Below are positions 26,257 to 34,719 of a stretch of DNA of 64,000 nucleotides, piece by piece. Origin of the DNA: Leptolyngbyaceae cyanobacterium JSC-12 (GTDB lineage: Bacteria > Cyanobacteriota > Cyanobacteriia > Leptolyngbyales > Leptolyngbyaceae); contig CM001633.1 of assembly GCA_000309945.1 (NCBI GenBank), positions 5,073,174 through 5,137,173 of the forward strand. Reading direction: 5' to 3'. Numbering within the stretch: position 1 is the first letter of the stretch; each line of letters begins with the position of its first letter. The notes beneath the pieces are model-generated. The model was given only the letters and a program-made list of their open reading frames with translations, had not been told where the DNA came from and made no database searches. The position numbers were made by a program, and so were the translations under genes.

Positions 26257-28962
26257 TTAATGGGAACCACTTGACACCAAGGCCGGAACTTCTTCTGGCA
26301 CATTGTAAGGAGATGCTTCAATTCGGCAGCCTAAATATGCCAGCGTGTAGAGTTCTTTTAGGTCTTGAATTAAGGGATAGCGGGGGTTTGCACCTGTACA
26401 TTGGTCATCAAATGCTTGCTCTGCCATCTCTTCAACTTTACTGTAGAAGGCTTGTTCATCCTCAGATAAGGTTTCTTTGATAGTTCTGGGGATCTCAAGC
26501 TGGAGTTTCAAGTGTTCGATCGCATCGACTAACCGCTCCACTTTCTCATCTGGAGTATCACCACCAAGTTGCAAATGATCTGCAATCTTGGCATACCGTT
26601 CTTTGGCATGAGGATACTTGTATTGCGGGAAGATAGCTTGTTTAAAGGGCACATCCGTCGCATTATAGCGAATTACATGGGAAATCATTAAGGCATTGGC
26701 AAGTCCATGTGGTACATGGAATGTAGAGCCTAATTTATGAGCCATCGAGTGACATACCCCCAGGAAGGCATTCGCAAAAGCCATACCTGCAATTGTGGCA
26801 GCATAGTGTACTTTTTCCCGTGCCTCCGGATCTTTTGCGCCGTTCTGGTAAGCCCGTGGCAAGTATTTGAACAAGAGGGCGATCGCTTCCAGTGCCAGAC
26901 CTTCAGTAAATTCGGTTGTGAGCACAGAAACGTAGGATTCTAGCGCGTGGGTGAGGGCATCAATACCACCATATGCAGTCAAGCGTTTGGGCATATTCAG
27001 CACCAGTTCTGGGTCAACAATTGCCATATTGGGAGTAAGGGCATAGTCGGCCAGAGGATATTTGATACCAGCATGATCATCGGTCACCACTGCAAACGGT
27101 GTTACTTCCGACCCTGTGCCTGATGTAGTAGGAATTGCTACCATGATGGCTTTTTGTCCCAGAGAGGGCAATTCATATACCCGCTTCCGAATATCCATGA
27201 ACCGAGTTGCCAGTCCTTCAAACTCCACCTCTGGATGCTCATACATCAACCACATCACTTTTGCCGCATCCATGGGTGAACCACCCCCAATCGCAATGAT
27301 CACATCCGGTTGATAGCTACGAAGCAACTCCAACCCTTTATTAACATTGGACAATGTTGGGTCAGGTTCAACATCATGAAAGACATCATAGTTGACTCCA
27401 ATTTCATCCAGAACAGTTGTCAATCTACTGACCAGTCCCAAATCAAACAAGGGTTTATCTGTAACAATAAATGCACGCTGTTTACCAGCTAACTCACGTA
27501 AGGCGATGGGTAAGCACCCATACTTGAAATAGATTTTGGGTGGCACACGGAACCACAGCATGTTTTCCCGTCGCTCAGATACCGTTTTGATGTTGAGCAA
27601 ATGATGGGGAGTCACATTCTCAGACAAGGTATTACCACCCCATGTACCACATCCCAGTGTTAATGAGGGGTCCAGTTTGAAGTTGTAGAGATCACCGATC
27701 GCACCTTGAGAAGATGGGGTATTAATCAACACACGAGCCGTTTTCACTGAATTCTTGAAGTAGGCAATGTCATCTAAATGAGCCGGATTGATGTACAGCA
27801 CAGAGGTATGCCCTTGCCCACCAAATTCCACCAGTTGCTCGGCTTTGTGCACCGCATCATAAAAATCACTCGCACGATACATGGCTAAAACCGGCGACAA
27901 TTTCTCGTAGGAAAAAGGTTCGCTTACGCCAATGTCAGTAACTTCTGCAATCAATACTTTAGGAAGTGTGCAGGGTAAGGGATTCTCAATCTTTTCGCGA
28001 TGCCGCCCCTGGTCTTCCAAGCAGACCAAGCCAATCCCTGCCAGTTGGGCGATCGTGCCTACCGATTGGCCCACGATGGCAGGATTTAAATGCCCATCCT
28101 TTAATAGCACATTGCCAACTTGCTCCTTCTCTGCGGGGGAAAGGAAATAAGCCCCACGATCAATAAATTCCTGCTTCACCTGCTGATAAACACTATCTAC
28201 CACGATGACAGATTGTTCGGATGCGCAAATCATCCCATTGTCAAACGTTTTGCTGAGCAGGATGGAGCTAACTGCTGTTTGAATATCGGCTGTTGCATCA
28301 ATTACTGCTGGAGTATTACCTGCACCCACACCTAGCGAAGGATGCCCGGATGAGTAAGCTGCTTTCACCATGCCAGGTCCCCCTGTTGCCAAAATCAGCT
28401 TGATATCAGGATGCCGCATCAAGGCTTGCGAGAGTTCAACCGTTGGTTCATCGATCCAGCCGATTAAGTGTTCTGGAGCACCCGCCGCGATCGCTGCATT
28501 CAACACGACTTTTGCAGCTTCTGCAGTTGAACGCTTGGCACGGGGATGGGGAGAAAAGATGATGGCATTCCGCGTTTTCAGTGCAATTAATGCTTTGAAG
28601 AGGGTCGTTGATGTGGGATTGGTGACTGGAACAATTCCAGCAATAACACCTACAGGTTCGGCAATTTTTTGAATCCCAAATGAGCGGTCTTCTTCAATCA
28701 CACCACACGTTTTCTCATGCTTGTATTTGTTGTAGATATATTCAGAAGCAAAGTGATTTTTAATCACTTTATCTTCGAGGACGCCCATTCCTGTTTCTTC
28801 TACAGCTAATTTTGCTAAGGGGATGCGAACCGCATTAGCCGCAAGTGCTGCTTGTTTAAAGATACGATCGACCTGGGTTTGAGAATACGTGGCGTACTGT
28901 TCCTGAGCGGCTTTCACCTGTTGAATCAAGGTTTCCAGTTCTTGACAATTGGTAATACTCAT
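26257..28962 (-). CDS. adhE: Bifunctional acetaldehyde-CoA/alcohol dehydrogenase AdhE
   Basis: The 901-residue enzyme reduces acetyl-CoA to acetaldehyde and then ethanol, regenerating NAD+ in fermentation. The N-terminal aldehyde dehydrogenase half (about 1-440) has the nucleotide loop LGVGAGNTPAVID and catalytic cysteine in NGMICASEQSVIV. The C-terminal iron-dependent alcohol dehydrogenase half (about 460-880) has GGGSPMDAAKVMW and metal-binding histidines in CHSMAHKLGSTFHVPHG. Length and order match enterobacterial AdhE. It starts 35 nt after pflA on the same strand, so both are probably transcribed from promoter module B. Oxygen-sensitive in known homologues. Confidence 0.96.
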   Translation of the reverse strand: MSITNCQELETLIQQVKAAQEQYATYSQTQVDRIFKQAALAANAVRIPLAKLAVEETGMGVLEDKVIKNHFASEYIYNKYKHEKTCGVIEEDRSFGIQKIAEPVGVIAGIVPVTNPTSTTLFKALIALKTRNAIIFSPHPRAKRSTAEAAKVVLNAAIAAGAPEHLIGWIDEPTVELSQALMRHPDIKLILATGGPGMVKAAYSSGHPSLGVGAGNTPAVIDATADIQTAVSSILLSKTFDNGMICASEQSVIVVDSVYQQVKQEFIDRGAYFLSPAEKEQVGNVLLKDGHLNPAIVGQSVGTIAQLAGIGLVCLEDQGRHREKIENPLPCTLPKVLIAEVTDIGVSEPFSYEKLSPVLAMYRASDFYDAVHKAEQLVEFGGQGHTSVLYINPAHLDDIAYFKNSVKTARVLINTPSSQGAIGDLYNFKLDPSLTLGCGTWGGNTLSENVTPHHLLNIKTVSERRENMLWFRVPPKIYFKYGCLPIALRELAGKQRAFIVTDKPLFDLGLVSRLTTVLDEIGVNYDVFHDVEPDPTLSNVNKGLELLRSYQPDVIIAIGGGSPMDAAKVMWLMYEHPEVEFEGLATRFMDIRKRVYELPSLGQKAIMVAIPTTSGTGSEVTPFAVVTDDHAGIKYPLADYALTPNMAIVDPELVLNMPKRLTAYGGIDALTHALESYVSVLTTEFTEGLALEAIALLFKYLPRAYQNGAKDPEAREKVHYAATIAGMAFANAFLGVCHSMAHKLGSTFHVPHGLANALMISHVIRYNATDVPFKQAIFPQYKYPHAKERYAKIADHLQLGGDTPDEKVERLVDAIEHLKLQLEIPRTIKETLSEDEQAFYSKVEEMAEQAFDDQCTGANPRYPLIQDLKELYTLAYLGCRIEASPYNVPEEVPALVSSGSH

Positions 28963-28997
28963 AATTCACTCCGTGCTCTGAATAGTGCAATCAAAAC

Positions 28998-29762
28998 TCA
29001 GACAACATTGACACCTCGATCTCGAAACATTGCTTGAACTACCTGCACCTGCTCTGTAGTTGGAGGTTGCGTCTCTTTGAGCTGATAGTCATAACCAAGC
29101 TGCTCCCACTTGTATTCCCCCATTTTGTGAAAGGGTAAAACTTCCACCTTTTCGACATTGCTTAGGGTTGCAACGAAATCTGCCAAACCAGCCACATTAT
29201 GAGGTTGATCGGTTAGACCAGGCACTAGGACAAACCGAATCCAGGTTGGTTTATGAATGGAGTTAAGATAGCGGGCGATCGCTAAAGTTGGCTCCAGTGG
29301 AACACTGGTAACCTGTGTGTAAATCTCTGGATCAAACGATTTAATATCCAACAGTACCAAATCTGCCTGCTCAATCACTGGTTTCGCGACCTGTAGATCA
29401 CAATATCCAGAGGTATCGAGTGCAGTATGAATACCCAGAGTTTTGCAATGTCTGAAGATTTCTGCGACAAAGTGGGGCTGGTAGAGCGGTTCCCCACCGC
29501 TAATCGTTACTCCACCGCCAGAGGCTTTCATGTAAGAGGTATATTTCTGTACCTCCTGGATTAATTCATCCACTGTCACTTTTTTACCATTCTCGATATA
29601 ACGGCAATCCGGATTGGAACAATAAAGACACCGCAGGGGGCAACCTGCGGTGAAAATGACAAACCGAATTCCAGGACCGTCTACCGTGCCACAGGTTTCA
29701 ATGGAGTGAATGTACCCCTGAACTCGTGTGGAATGTGAAGTGTGGGCTGTTGAGACTCGCAT
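28998..29762 (-). CDS. pflA: Pyruvate formate-lyase activating enzyme (radical SAM)
   Basis: The 254-residue enzyme has the radical SAM cysteine motif in GCPLRCLYCSNPDC, then GGGVTISGGEPLYQP and the LLDIKSFDPEIY stretch typical of PflA. With SAM and a [4Fe-4S] cluster it installs the glycyl radical on pyruvate formate-lyase under anoxia. ATG 29762 begins MRVSTAHTSH; the conserved core starts at VQGYIHSIETCGTVDGPG. No pyruvate formate-lyase gene is adjacent or anywhere in the window, so the partner must be elsewhere. Promoter module B lies 50-82 nt upstream; adhE follows. Confidence 0.93.
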   Translation of the reverse strand: MRVSTAHTSHSTRVQGYIHSIETCGTVDGPGIRFVIFTAGCPLRCLYCSNPDCRYIENGKKVTVDELIQEVQKYTSYMKASGGGVTISGGEPLYQPHFVAEIFRHCKTLGIHTALDTSGYCDLQVAKPVIEQADLVLLDIKSFDPEIYTQVTSVPLEPTLAIARYLNSIHKPTWIRFVLVPGLTDQPHNVAGLADFVATLSNVEKVEVLPFHKMGEYKWEQLGYDYQLKETQPPTTEQVQVVQAMFRDRGVNVV

Positions 29763-29811
29763 GGACTGCCTTTAACCTTGATTGGGCTGGTCTTTTTCGA
29801 CCTCACCTTTG

Positions 29812-29844
29812 GTTATAGGCAAAGAGTTTGAGGAACTTGTGAGG
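29812..29844 (-). promoter_or_regulatory. CTCACAAGTT promoter module, site B (pflA-adhE)
   Basis: Read on the minus strand: CCTCACAAGTTCCTCA, 11 nt, TATAAC. It differs from site D at only about 5 of 33 positions. A start near 29805 would give a leader of about 43 nt before pflA. On the upstream side a near-inverted copy of the box (CTCACAGGTT on the plus strand, 29851-29860) forms a dyad with AACTTGTGAG across a 7-nt centre, a possible dimer operator. Confidence 0.68.
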
Positions 29845-29955
29845 ACTATGCTCACAGGTTGTCAGGGCTTGGTAACCACTGGAATAGGGAGAATTAATTG
29901 TCAAACAATTGGTTGATTTGCAGATGGGCGATCGCGGCTCTTTGGATACCATTGC

Positions 29956-30612
29956 TTACAGCAAATTCGCTGGAGGGTTTTCAGGAACAACCCAGTAATA
30001 AACGGTTTTACCATCTACCTGGACTACCTGATCGGGCTTCCAATCTCCCATATCAAAATCATGAGAAACAATCCGAGTGCCAGGTTTCAGCTCACGGAGT
30101 AGCTTAGGACGTAGCCGCACATTTAGTTCTGGTAATAAATAGAGAGTCACAACTGTGGCATCGCTAAAGTCTGTTTGGAATAGATCTTGTTGACGAAACT
30201 CAACGCGATCGCTCACGCCTGCTTTCTGTGCGTTTTCATTCGCTTCCTGAATGCGTTGTGGGTCGATATCAATTCCAATGCCTCGAGCACCGCGCTGTTG
30301 AGCAGCGGCAATCACAATTCGCCCATCCCCACTCCCTAAGTCATAGACTAAATCTGTAGATTTAACATCGGCAAGCCGCAACATTTCATTCACAACGGCT
30401 GGTGGAGTGGGAACGTAAACCACATCAGGCTTACGATCTGAAACTTGGGCTTCGGAGGTAGAAGTAACTTGGGCTTGCTCGGATTGTTGAGTGGTGCTGG
30501 TTTGTTTCTGGGAAGATGCCTCAAAGTTACGAGGCTGAGTACACCCAGTAATCCCAACACTGATCATTCCAATGCCTATCATCAGCGATCGCATTATCGA
30601 TTTGAGTGACAT
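29956..30612 (-). CDS. Class I SAM methyltransferase with lipoprotein signal
   Basis: The 218-residue protein opens with a signal peptide and lipobox-like VGITGC (Cys near residue 24), then a Q/S/T-rich linker (about 25-60), then a methyltransferase fold: AVVNEMLRLA, motif I DLVYDLGSGDGRIVIAAAQ, acidic GIDIDPQRI, and FRQQDLFQTDF. The motif I region resembles lysine methyltransferases of the FAM173/ATPSCKMT type. If the signal is used, the domain would lie outside the cytoplasm, where SAM is not expected, which is odd. AAGGAG precedes ATG. It is separated from pflA by 190 bp and no shared role is evident. Confidence 0.75.
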   Translation of the reverse strand: MSLKSIMRSLMIGIGMISVGITGCTQPRNFEASSQKQTSTTQQSEQAQVTSTSEAQVSDRKPDVVYVPTPPAVVNEMLRLADVKSTDLVYDLGSGDGRIVIAAAQQRGARGIGIDIDPQRIQEANENAQKAGVSDRVEFRQQDLFQTDFSDATVVTLYLLPELNVRLRPKLLRELKPGTRIVSHDFDMGDWKPDQVVQVDGKTVYYWVVPENPPANLL

Positions 30613-30754
30613 GGGTTAGTCTCCTTCAAAACCAGTGAGTTAGGGAACATATCGAGTTAAAGGAATATCTCACAAAGCAAAGACAAACCTTAGCATCGCG
30701 CCGATGCTAGTATAAACCAAGCAAAAGTCGCAAAAGTCGCTACAATCGAGTTCT

Positions 30755-31035
30755 TTAAAGGTTATAGCCAATACCTAAAATGACGCCAATTTCCGGTCGT
30801 CTAAAAAATGCAGCTTGCACTGGGAAATCAACCGTGACAGGCAACAAAATTGTGAGACTACGACCAACTACCAAGCCAGGACAGGCAGAAAGGCTGTTCG
30901 TCAGTCCAACGTTGCTGGTGCTGGAAAAGTTACCTCTGCCGAAGTCGGTGTAGATTCAAAGATATCAGGCAGATCCTCCAATTGCGAAGAGGTTTCCAGA
31001 GATTCTGCCTGAGTTGATTGCCCACAAGTGACAAT
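30755..31035 (-). pseudogene. Relic of a secreted or outer-membrane protein
   Basis: The 426-bp gap between the methyltransferase and alcohol dehydrogenase genes holds two coherent minus-strand pieces in different frames. The upstream piece reads LIVTCGQSTQAES (like the end of a signal peptide) and then LPDIFESTPTSAEVTFPAP before a stop near 30907. Just downstream, in another frame, comes SLTILLPVTVDFPVQAAFF then RRPEIGVILGIGYNL and a TAA at 30755. The alternating hydrophobic C-terminus resembles a beta-structured surface protein. No start codon is preserved. The identity is unknown; this is an inference from frame coherence. Confidence 0.4.
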
Positions 31036-31038
31036 CAA

Positions 31039-32043
31039 TTAACGAAGTAACGATTCATCCACGACTAAAACAGCTGCCCCTTGAATATTGCCCTGTCGAA
31101 GTGCCTCTAATGCCTTATTGGCAGCAGTCAGAGGAAATGCTTCCACCTGAGTGGAAACTGGTATCTGGGGAGCTAATGTTAAAAATGCCTCGCCATCTTT
31201 CCGGGTAAGATTGGCTACCGATCGCAGCACTCGTTCGCCCCACAAAAGTTCATATGCGAATGAGGGAATATCACTCATGTGAATTCCAGCACAAACCACT
31301 ACCCCTCCTTTAGCTACTGCCTTAAGTGCTGCTGGAACTAATGCCCCCACAGGCGCAAAAATAATCGCAGCATCCAACAATTCTGGAGGCATCTCTGTTG
31401 AACTCCCTGCCCACACCGCTCCCAACTTGCGAGCAAACGTCTGTCCCTGGGTATCGCCCGGTCGCGTGAAGGCAAACACCTGTCTACCTTGATACCGTGC
31501 CGTTTGAATCACAATATGAGCAGCCGCACCAAATCCGTATAGCCCAATGCGTTCAGCACCTCCCGTCATCATTAGCGATCGATAACCAATTAACCCAGCA
31601 CAGAGCAAAGGAGCCGCTTGCAAATCAGGATAGCCTGCTGGAATGGGAAAACAAAACCGCTCATTCGCAACAGCATACTCTGCATAGCCACCATCTATTT
31701 GATAACCAGTAAATTGGGCAAAATCACAAAGATTCTCTCGCTCAGACAGACAGTAGCGACAATGATTGCAAGTATAGCCAAGCCAAGGCACGCCAACTCG
31801 GGTTCCTGGTGGAAAAACTCCTCGCACCCCCGTTCCTTGACTCACCACAGTGCCGACAATTTGATGCCCCGGAATCAAAGGCAGTTTGGGCTGCGCTAAT
31901 TCGCCATCCACCACATGCAAATCCGTGCGACAAACCCCGCATGTATGCACTTGAATCAGAACTTGATCAGGCTTGGGAGTAGGAATTGGTAACTCTACTT
32001 CTTGCAAAGCAGAACCAGGACTTGTCAGGATCATTGCTCGCAT
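31039..32043 (-). CDS. Zinc-dependent alcohol dehydrogenase
   Basis: The 334-residue medium-chain dehydrogenase has the catalytic zinc ligands in CGVCRTDLHVVDGE and PGHQIVGTVV, the structural zinc cysteines in CNHCRYCLSERENLC, and a nucleotide-binding fold around GLYGFGAAAHIVIQTARYQG. It probably reduces aldehydes to alcohols or the reverse with NAD(P)H. I chose ATG 32043 (MRAMILTSPG); upstream codons are the end of the previous gene. It overlaps the NrdG-like gene by 13 nt, implying translational coupling and expression from promoter module C. It adds a second ethanol-type dehydrogenase to the fermentation set. Confidence 0.9.
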   Translation of the reverse strand: MRAMILTSPGSALQEVELPIPTPKPDQVLIQVHTCGVCRTDLHVVDGELAQPKLPLIPGHQIVGTVVSQGTGVRGVFPPGTRVGVPWLGYTCNHCRYCLSERENLCDFAQFTGYQIDGGYAEYAVANERFCFPIPAGYPDLQAAPLLCAGLIGYRSLMMTGGAERIGLYGFGAAAHIVIQTARYQGRQVFAFTRPGDTQGQTFARKLGAVWAGSSTEMPPELLDAAIIFAPVGALVPAALKAVAKGGVVVCAGIHMSDIPSFAYELLWGERVLRSVANLTRKDGEAFLTLAPQIPVSTQVEAFPLTAANKALEALRQGNIQGAAVLVVDESLLR

Positions 32044-32657
32044 ACAATTTGACCTCGATAGCCCGTCACAATTCGACTGCCATCTTTGAGAATATGAACT
32101 TCTATCTGATCGCTCGCCCAAGTAAGCCGATCTTGAAATGCAGGATTGAATACATGAACTCGTTGATTGCGAGATGATACGAGGGAATCAGGTGAGTGAA
32201 TTGCTAGCGACTCTACATAAGGACCATCAATTAAAATATCAAGCTGTTCTATTAAATCTTGCGCACCAGCAGGAGCATACTCTGTCTGCAACTGCTCCAA
32301 TGTAAACCCGGTAAATGACATCACACTTAACCCAGCAGCTTTTAATTTTCGAGCCAAATTTGCCAAAGCAGGGGCTTGCCAAAATGGTTCACCACCAGAG
32401 AAGGTCACTCCTTCGTTGTTTGGATTGTCAAGAATTTTTTCGACTAATGTCTCAACAGCCACCAGTTGATTGATTTCAAATGACCAGGATGCTGGATTGA
32501 AACACCCAGGACACTCCCGCATACATCCTTGCACCCAGATCACAGCCCGGCAACCAGGACCATTCACCTCAGATTCATCCACATACCCCATGATGTTGAG
32601 GTATCCAGGCGGAATTTCCAGTAGGGATAGATAGGGGTGGCGAGTGGAATGAATCAT
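32031..32657 (-). CDS. NrdG-like radical SAM activase
   Basis: The 208-residue protein is of the single-cluster radical SAM type that activates glycyl-radical enzymes, such as NrdG for anaerobic ribonucleotide reductase. It has CRAVIWVQGCMRECPGCFNP with the CxxxCxxC cysteines, then GVTFSGGEPFWQAPALA. ATG 32657 is preceded by a near-perfect ribosome-binding site, AAGGAGG; in-frame codons upstream of it have none. No anaerobic ribonucleotide reductase or other glycyl-radical enzyme lies in the window. The alcohol dehydrogenase gene overlaps its 3' end. Promoter module C lies about 46-78 nt upstream. The substrate protein is unknown. Confidence 0.85.
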   Translation of the reverse strand: MIHSTRHPYLSLLEIPPGYLNIMGYVDESEVNGPGCRAVIWVQGCMRECPGCFNPASWSFEINQLVAVETLVEKILDNPNNEGVTFSGGEPFWQAPALANLARKLKAAGLSVMSFTGFTLEQLQTEYAPAGAQDLIEQLDILIDGPYVESLAIHSPDSLVSSRNQRVHVFNPAFQDRLTWASDQIEVHILKDGSRIVTGYRGQIVCEQ

Positions 32658-32702
32658 GGTCAACCTCCTTGACTCAAGCAAACGAATGATGCTCTTGTGC
32701 TG

Positions 32703-32735
32703 AAGGTAGAGAAAAAATATGAGGAACTTGTGAGG
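32703..32735 (-). promoter_or_regulatory. CTCACAAGTT promoter module, site C (NrdG-like gene)
   Basis: Minus strand: CCTCACAAGTTCCTCA, 11 nt, TACCTT. The 16-nt box is identical to site B. The predicted start near 32696 gives a leader of about 40 nt to the ATG, similar to pflA. Confidence 0.66.
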
Positions 32736-32759
32736 GGATAGCCGATGAATGCCCAACAC

Positions 32760-32790
32760 TGACTCTGAGACAAACAATGACTCTGAGACA
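32760..32790. repeat. 13-nt direct repeat upstream of module C
   Basis: TGACTCTGAGACA occurs at 32760-32772 and 32778-32790, an 18-nt period. It lies 25-55 nt upstream of promoter module C, a plausible location for an activator site. Confidence 0.55.
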
Positions 32791-32805
32791 GGTATAAAAG
32801 AGATA

Positions 32806-33879
32806 TCAGGCGATCGCCCCGCCACAGGAACTCCCAGCCCCTGCTGTACACCCAAAACAATGACGACCAGTGACAATTTGTCGTTTTGCTAGTTGAGCCA
32901 GGTTAAAATCTCGAATGTGAGGATGCTGATTATCCAATGGCTGAACTTCAAGCTGTAGCATTTGATTAAAGTCGCAATCAAACAGGCGACCATCCCAAGA
33001 AACAGATAGCGTGTTGCGACACATTAATCCATCAATTGTTCCTGGATTAAATGCATTGACTAGTAGTTCCATATAAGTTTGCAAATTACCAGACTGCTCC
33101 AACCATTCCAGATAACGGGAGATGGGCATATTGTTAAGTGTAATCAGACGATCAAATGTAACGCCATGATGCTTTTGTAAACTGGTTTTCCACTCTTGTT
33201 CCAGTTTGCCTTGATTGGCAGATAAGAAAGCCCCGACAGGATTACTCACCAGGGTTAGACGGCGGTTTGAATCACCTTTGCCATATCCTACAGCATTCAG
33301 GCGTTTGAGCGCTGTGATTGATTGTTCAAATGTGCCATCGCCCCGTTGAGCATCCGTATTTCGTTGACGATAGTGGGGCAGGGAACATACCACTTCTACC
33401 CCACGCTCGGCTAACCAGACAGGTAAATCTTCCATAATGGGTAGAAGCAGCACTGTGAGATTGCAGCGATCAATCACATGCTTCCCTCGCAATACGCACT
33501 GCTCAACTAGATAGCGAAAGTGAGGATTTAATTCGGGTGCGCCTCCAGTTATATCAACTGTATGGGCATCTGTTTGGTCAAGGGCATGCAAGCAGGCATC
33601 TATTGTTGCTCGATCCATCACTTCTTTGCGATCAGGTCCTGCATCCACATGACAGTGACGACAGGTCATATTGCAAAGCTTGCCAACATTGATTTGAAAA
33701 ATTTCGAGCTGTCCAGGAGTGAGAGAGTTCCAGCCATGCAAGGCTATCATGCGATCAAAATTTCCATTGGATGGAGTGTGAGCCAGTTCAATTGTCTGAA
33801 GGAGTTCTCGTTGCTGTTGTGGGCTGGCTAGCTGGGCATGGCGTTGTTTGAGTGAGAGCGTTGCGGTTGGACTAGACAT
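32806..33879 (-). CDS. arsS: Arsenosugar biosynthesis radical SAM protein ArsS
   Basis: The 357-residue protein has the radical SAM cysteines in GKLCNMTCRHCHVDAGPDR and the C-terminal Cys-rich signature HCFGCTAGAGSSCGG of the ArsS (radical SAM/Cys-rich) family. In this family it acts after ArsM, placing an adenosyl-derived group on methylated arsenic to build arsenosugars. I chose ATG 33879 (MSSPTATLSL); upstream residues of the longer frame look non-coding. It follows a TVP38-family gene which follows arsM, an arrangement also known in Synechocystis (slr0303-slr0305). The NrdG-like gene begins about 150 nt further on. Confidence 0.92.
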   Translation of the reverse strand: MSSPTATLSLKQRHAQLASPQQQRELLQTIELAHTPSNGNFDRMIALHGWNSLTPGQLEIFQINVGKLCNMTCRHCHVDAGPDRKEVMDRATIDACLHALDQTDAHTVDITGGAPELNPHFRYLVEQCVLRGKHVIDRCNLTVLLLPIMEDLPVWLAERGVEVVCSLPHYRQRNTDAQRGDGTFEQSITALKRLNAVGYGKGDSNRRLTLVSNPVGAFLSANQGKLEQEWKTSLQKHHGVTFDRLITLNNMPISRYLEWLEQSGNLQTYMELLVNAFNPGTIDGLMCRNTLSVSWDGRLFDCDFNQMLQLEVQPLDNQHPHIRDFNLAQLAKRQIVTGRHCFGCTAGAGSSCGGAIA

Positions 33880-33915
33880 AGAGATGTGTAACACAATTAA
33901 ATAGCCTGAACTAGA

Positions 33916-33937
33916 CAGAGATTTTTCATCATCTCTG
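33916..33937. terminator. Small hairpin between TVP38 and arsS genes
   Basis: CAGAGAT and ATCTCTG pair around an 8-nt loop in the 82-bp gap. The stem is 7 bp with no U tract, so it may attenuate rather than end the transcript. Confidence 0.3.
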
Positions 33938-33961
33938 AGATTTTTGGTTAAGATACAATTC

Positions 33962-34711
33962 TTATTCGCTAACGCTCTCTGCCAGCGCTTTGCGAGCAAT
34001 GCGGGTAATATACACAGTAACAATAACAGTTGCAATCAAACCCACAATCCGAATTACCCATTGAATTGTAGGATTTGCAGGTTGGGTTTCGATGCCGATT
34101 CGGGCAATATCGCCTGCTAAAGAACCGATGTAGACATACATGACCGTGCCAGGAATCATGCCAACAGACCCCAATGCATAATCTTTCAAGGAAACTCCAG
34201 TAATTCCAAAAGCATAGTTGAGGAGATTGAAGGGAAACACCGGTGAGAGGCGAGTTAACAACACGATTTTGAAACCCTCTCTAGCAACAGCTTCATCGAT
34301 CGCTACAAATGTCTGATTTCCTTCAATCTTTTGATGAATCCAGCCTCGTGCTAAGTAGCGTCCCACTAGAAAGGCAGCGATCGCCCCCAGGCTTGCACCA
34401 ACGAAAACATAAACAGCACCCAGCGCCACTCCGAAAACAACGCCAGCCCCCAGAGTTAAAATCGATCCTGGTAAAAAGGCTACAGTGGCCACTGTATAGA
34501 TAGCGATAAAGGCGATGCCACCCCCTACGCCCAAGCTTTCAACCCACTGTAAGGCAGACCGTAGTAGCTCCTGAGGGTTAAATCCAACTGTCCCTTCAGC
34601 ACTTTGAGCAAGTGCAGGAGAAGCGTACAGAAGCCAGACACTCGCCCCTATACCAAACCAATACATCCGCTTAAACATCTGCATTTGGAGCCTTCGATTC
34701 GGGTACTTCAT
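33962..34711 (-). CDS. TVP38/TMEM64-family membrane protein (arsenosugar cluster)
   Basis: The protein has about 249 residues. A signal-like segment ends near ASPALAQS, followed by the DedA/TVP38 (SNARE-associated Golgi) core: FLPGSILTLGAGVVFGVALG, FLVGRYLARGWI, the amphipathic LLTRLSPVFPFNLLNYAFGI, and MIPGTVMYVYIGSLAGDIA. I chose ATG 34711, which has AAAGGA 6 nt upstream; ATG 34729 overlaps the arsM stop. The family scrambles or transports lipids or small solutes. Its position between arsM and arsS suggests a role in moving arsenic compounds or their lipid products, but this is inference. Confidence 0.87.
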   Translation of the reverse strand: MKYPNRRLQMQMFKRMYWFGIGASVWLLYASPALAQSAEGTVGFNPQELLRSALQWVESLGVGGGIAFIAIYTVATVAFLPGSILTLGAGVVFGVALGAVYVFVGASLGAIAAFLVGRYLARGWIHQKIEGNQTFVAIDEAVAREGFKIVLLTRLSPVFPFNLLNYAFGITGVSLKDYALGSVGMIPGTVMYVYIGSLAGDIARIGIETQPANPTIQWVIRIVGLIATVIVTVYITRIARKALAESVSE

Positions 34712-34719
34712 GAATTCCT

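Noticed and set aside
30815-31012. Plus-strand open frame in the gap before the alcohol dehydrogenase gene
   Set aside because: The minus strand there carries more coherent protein-like pieces of a secreted-protein relic.
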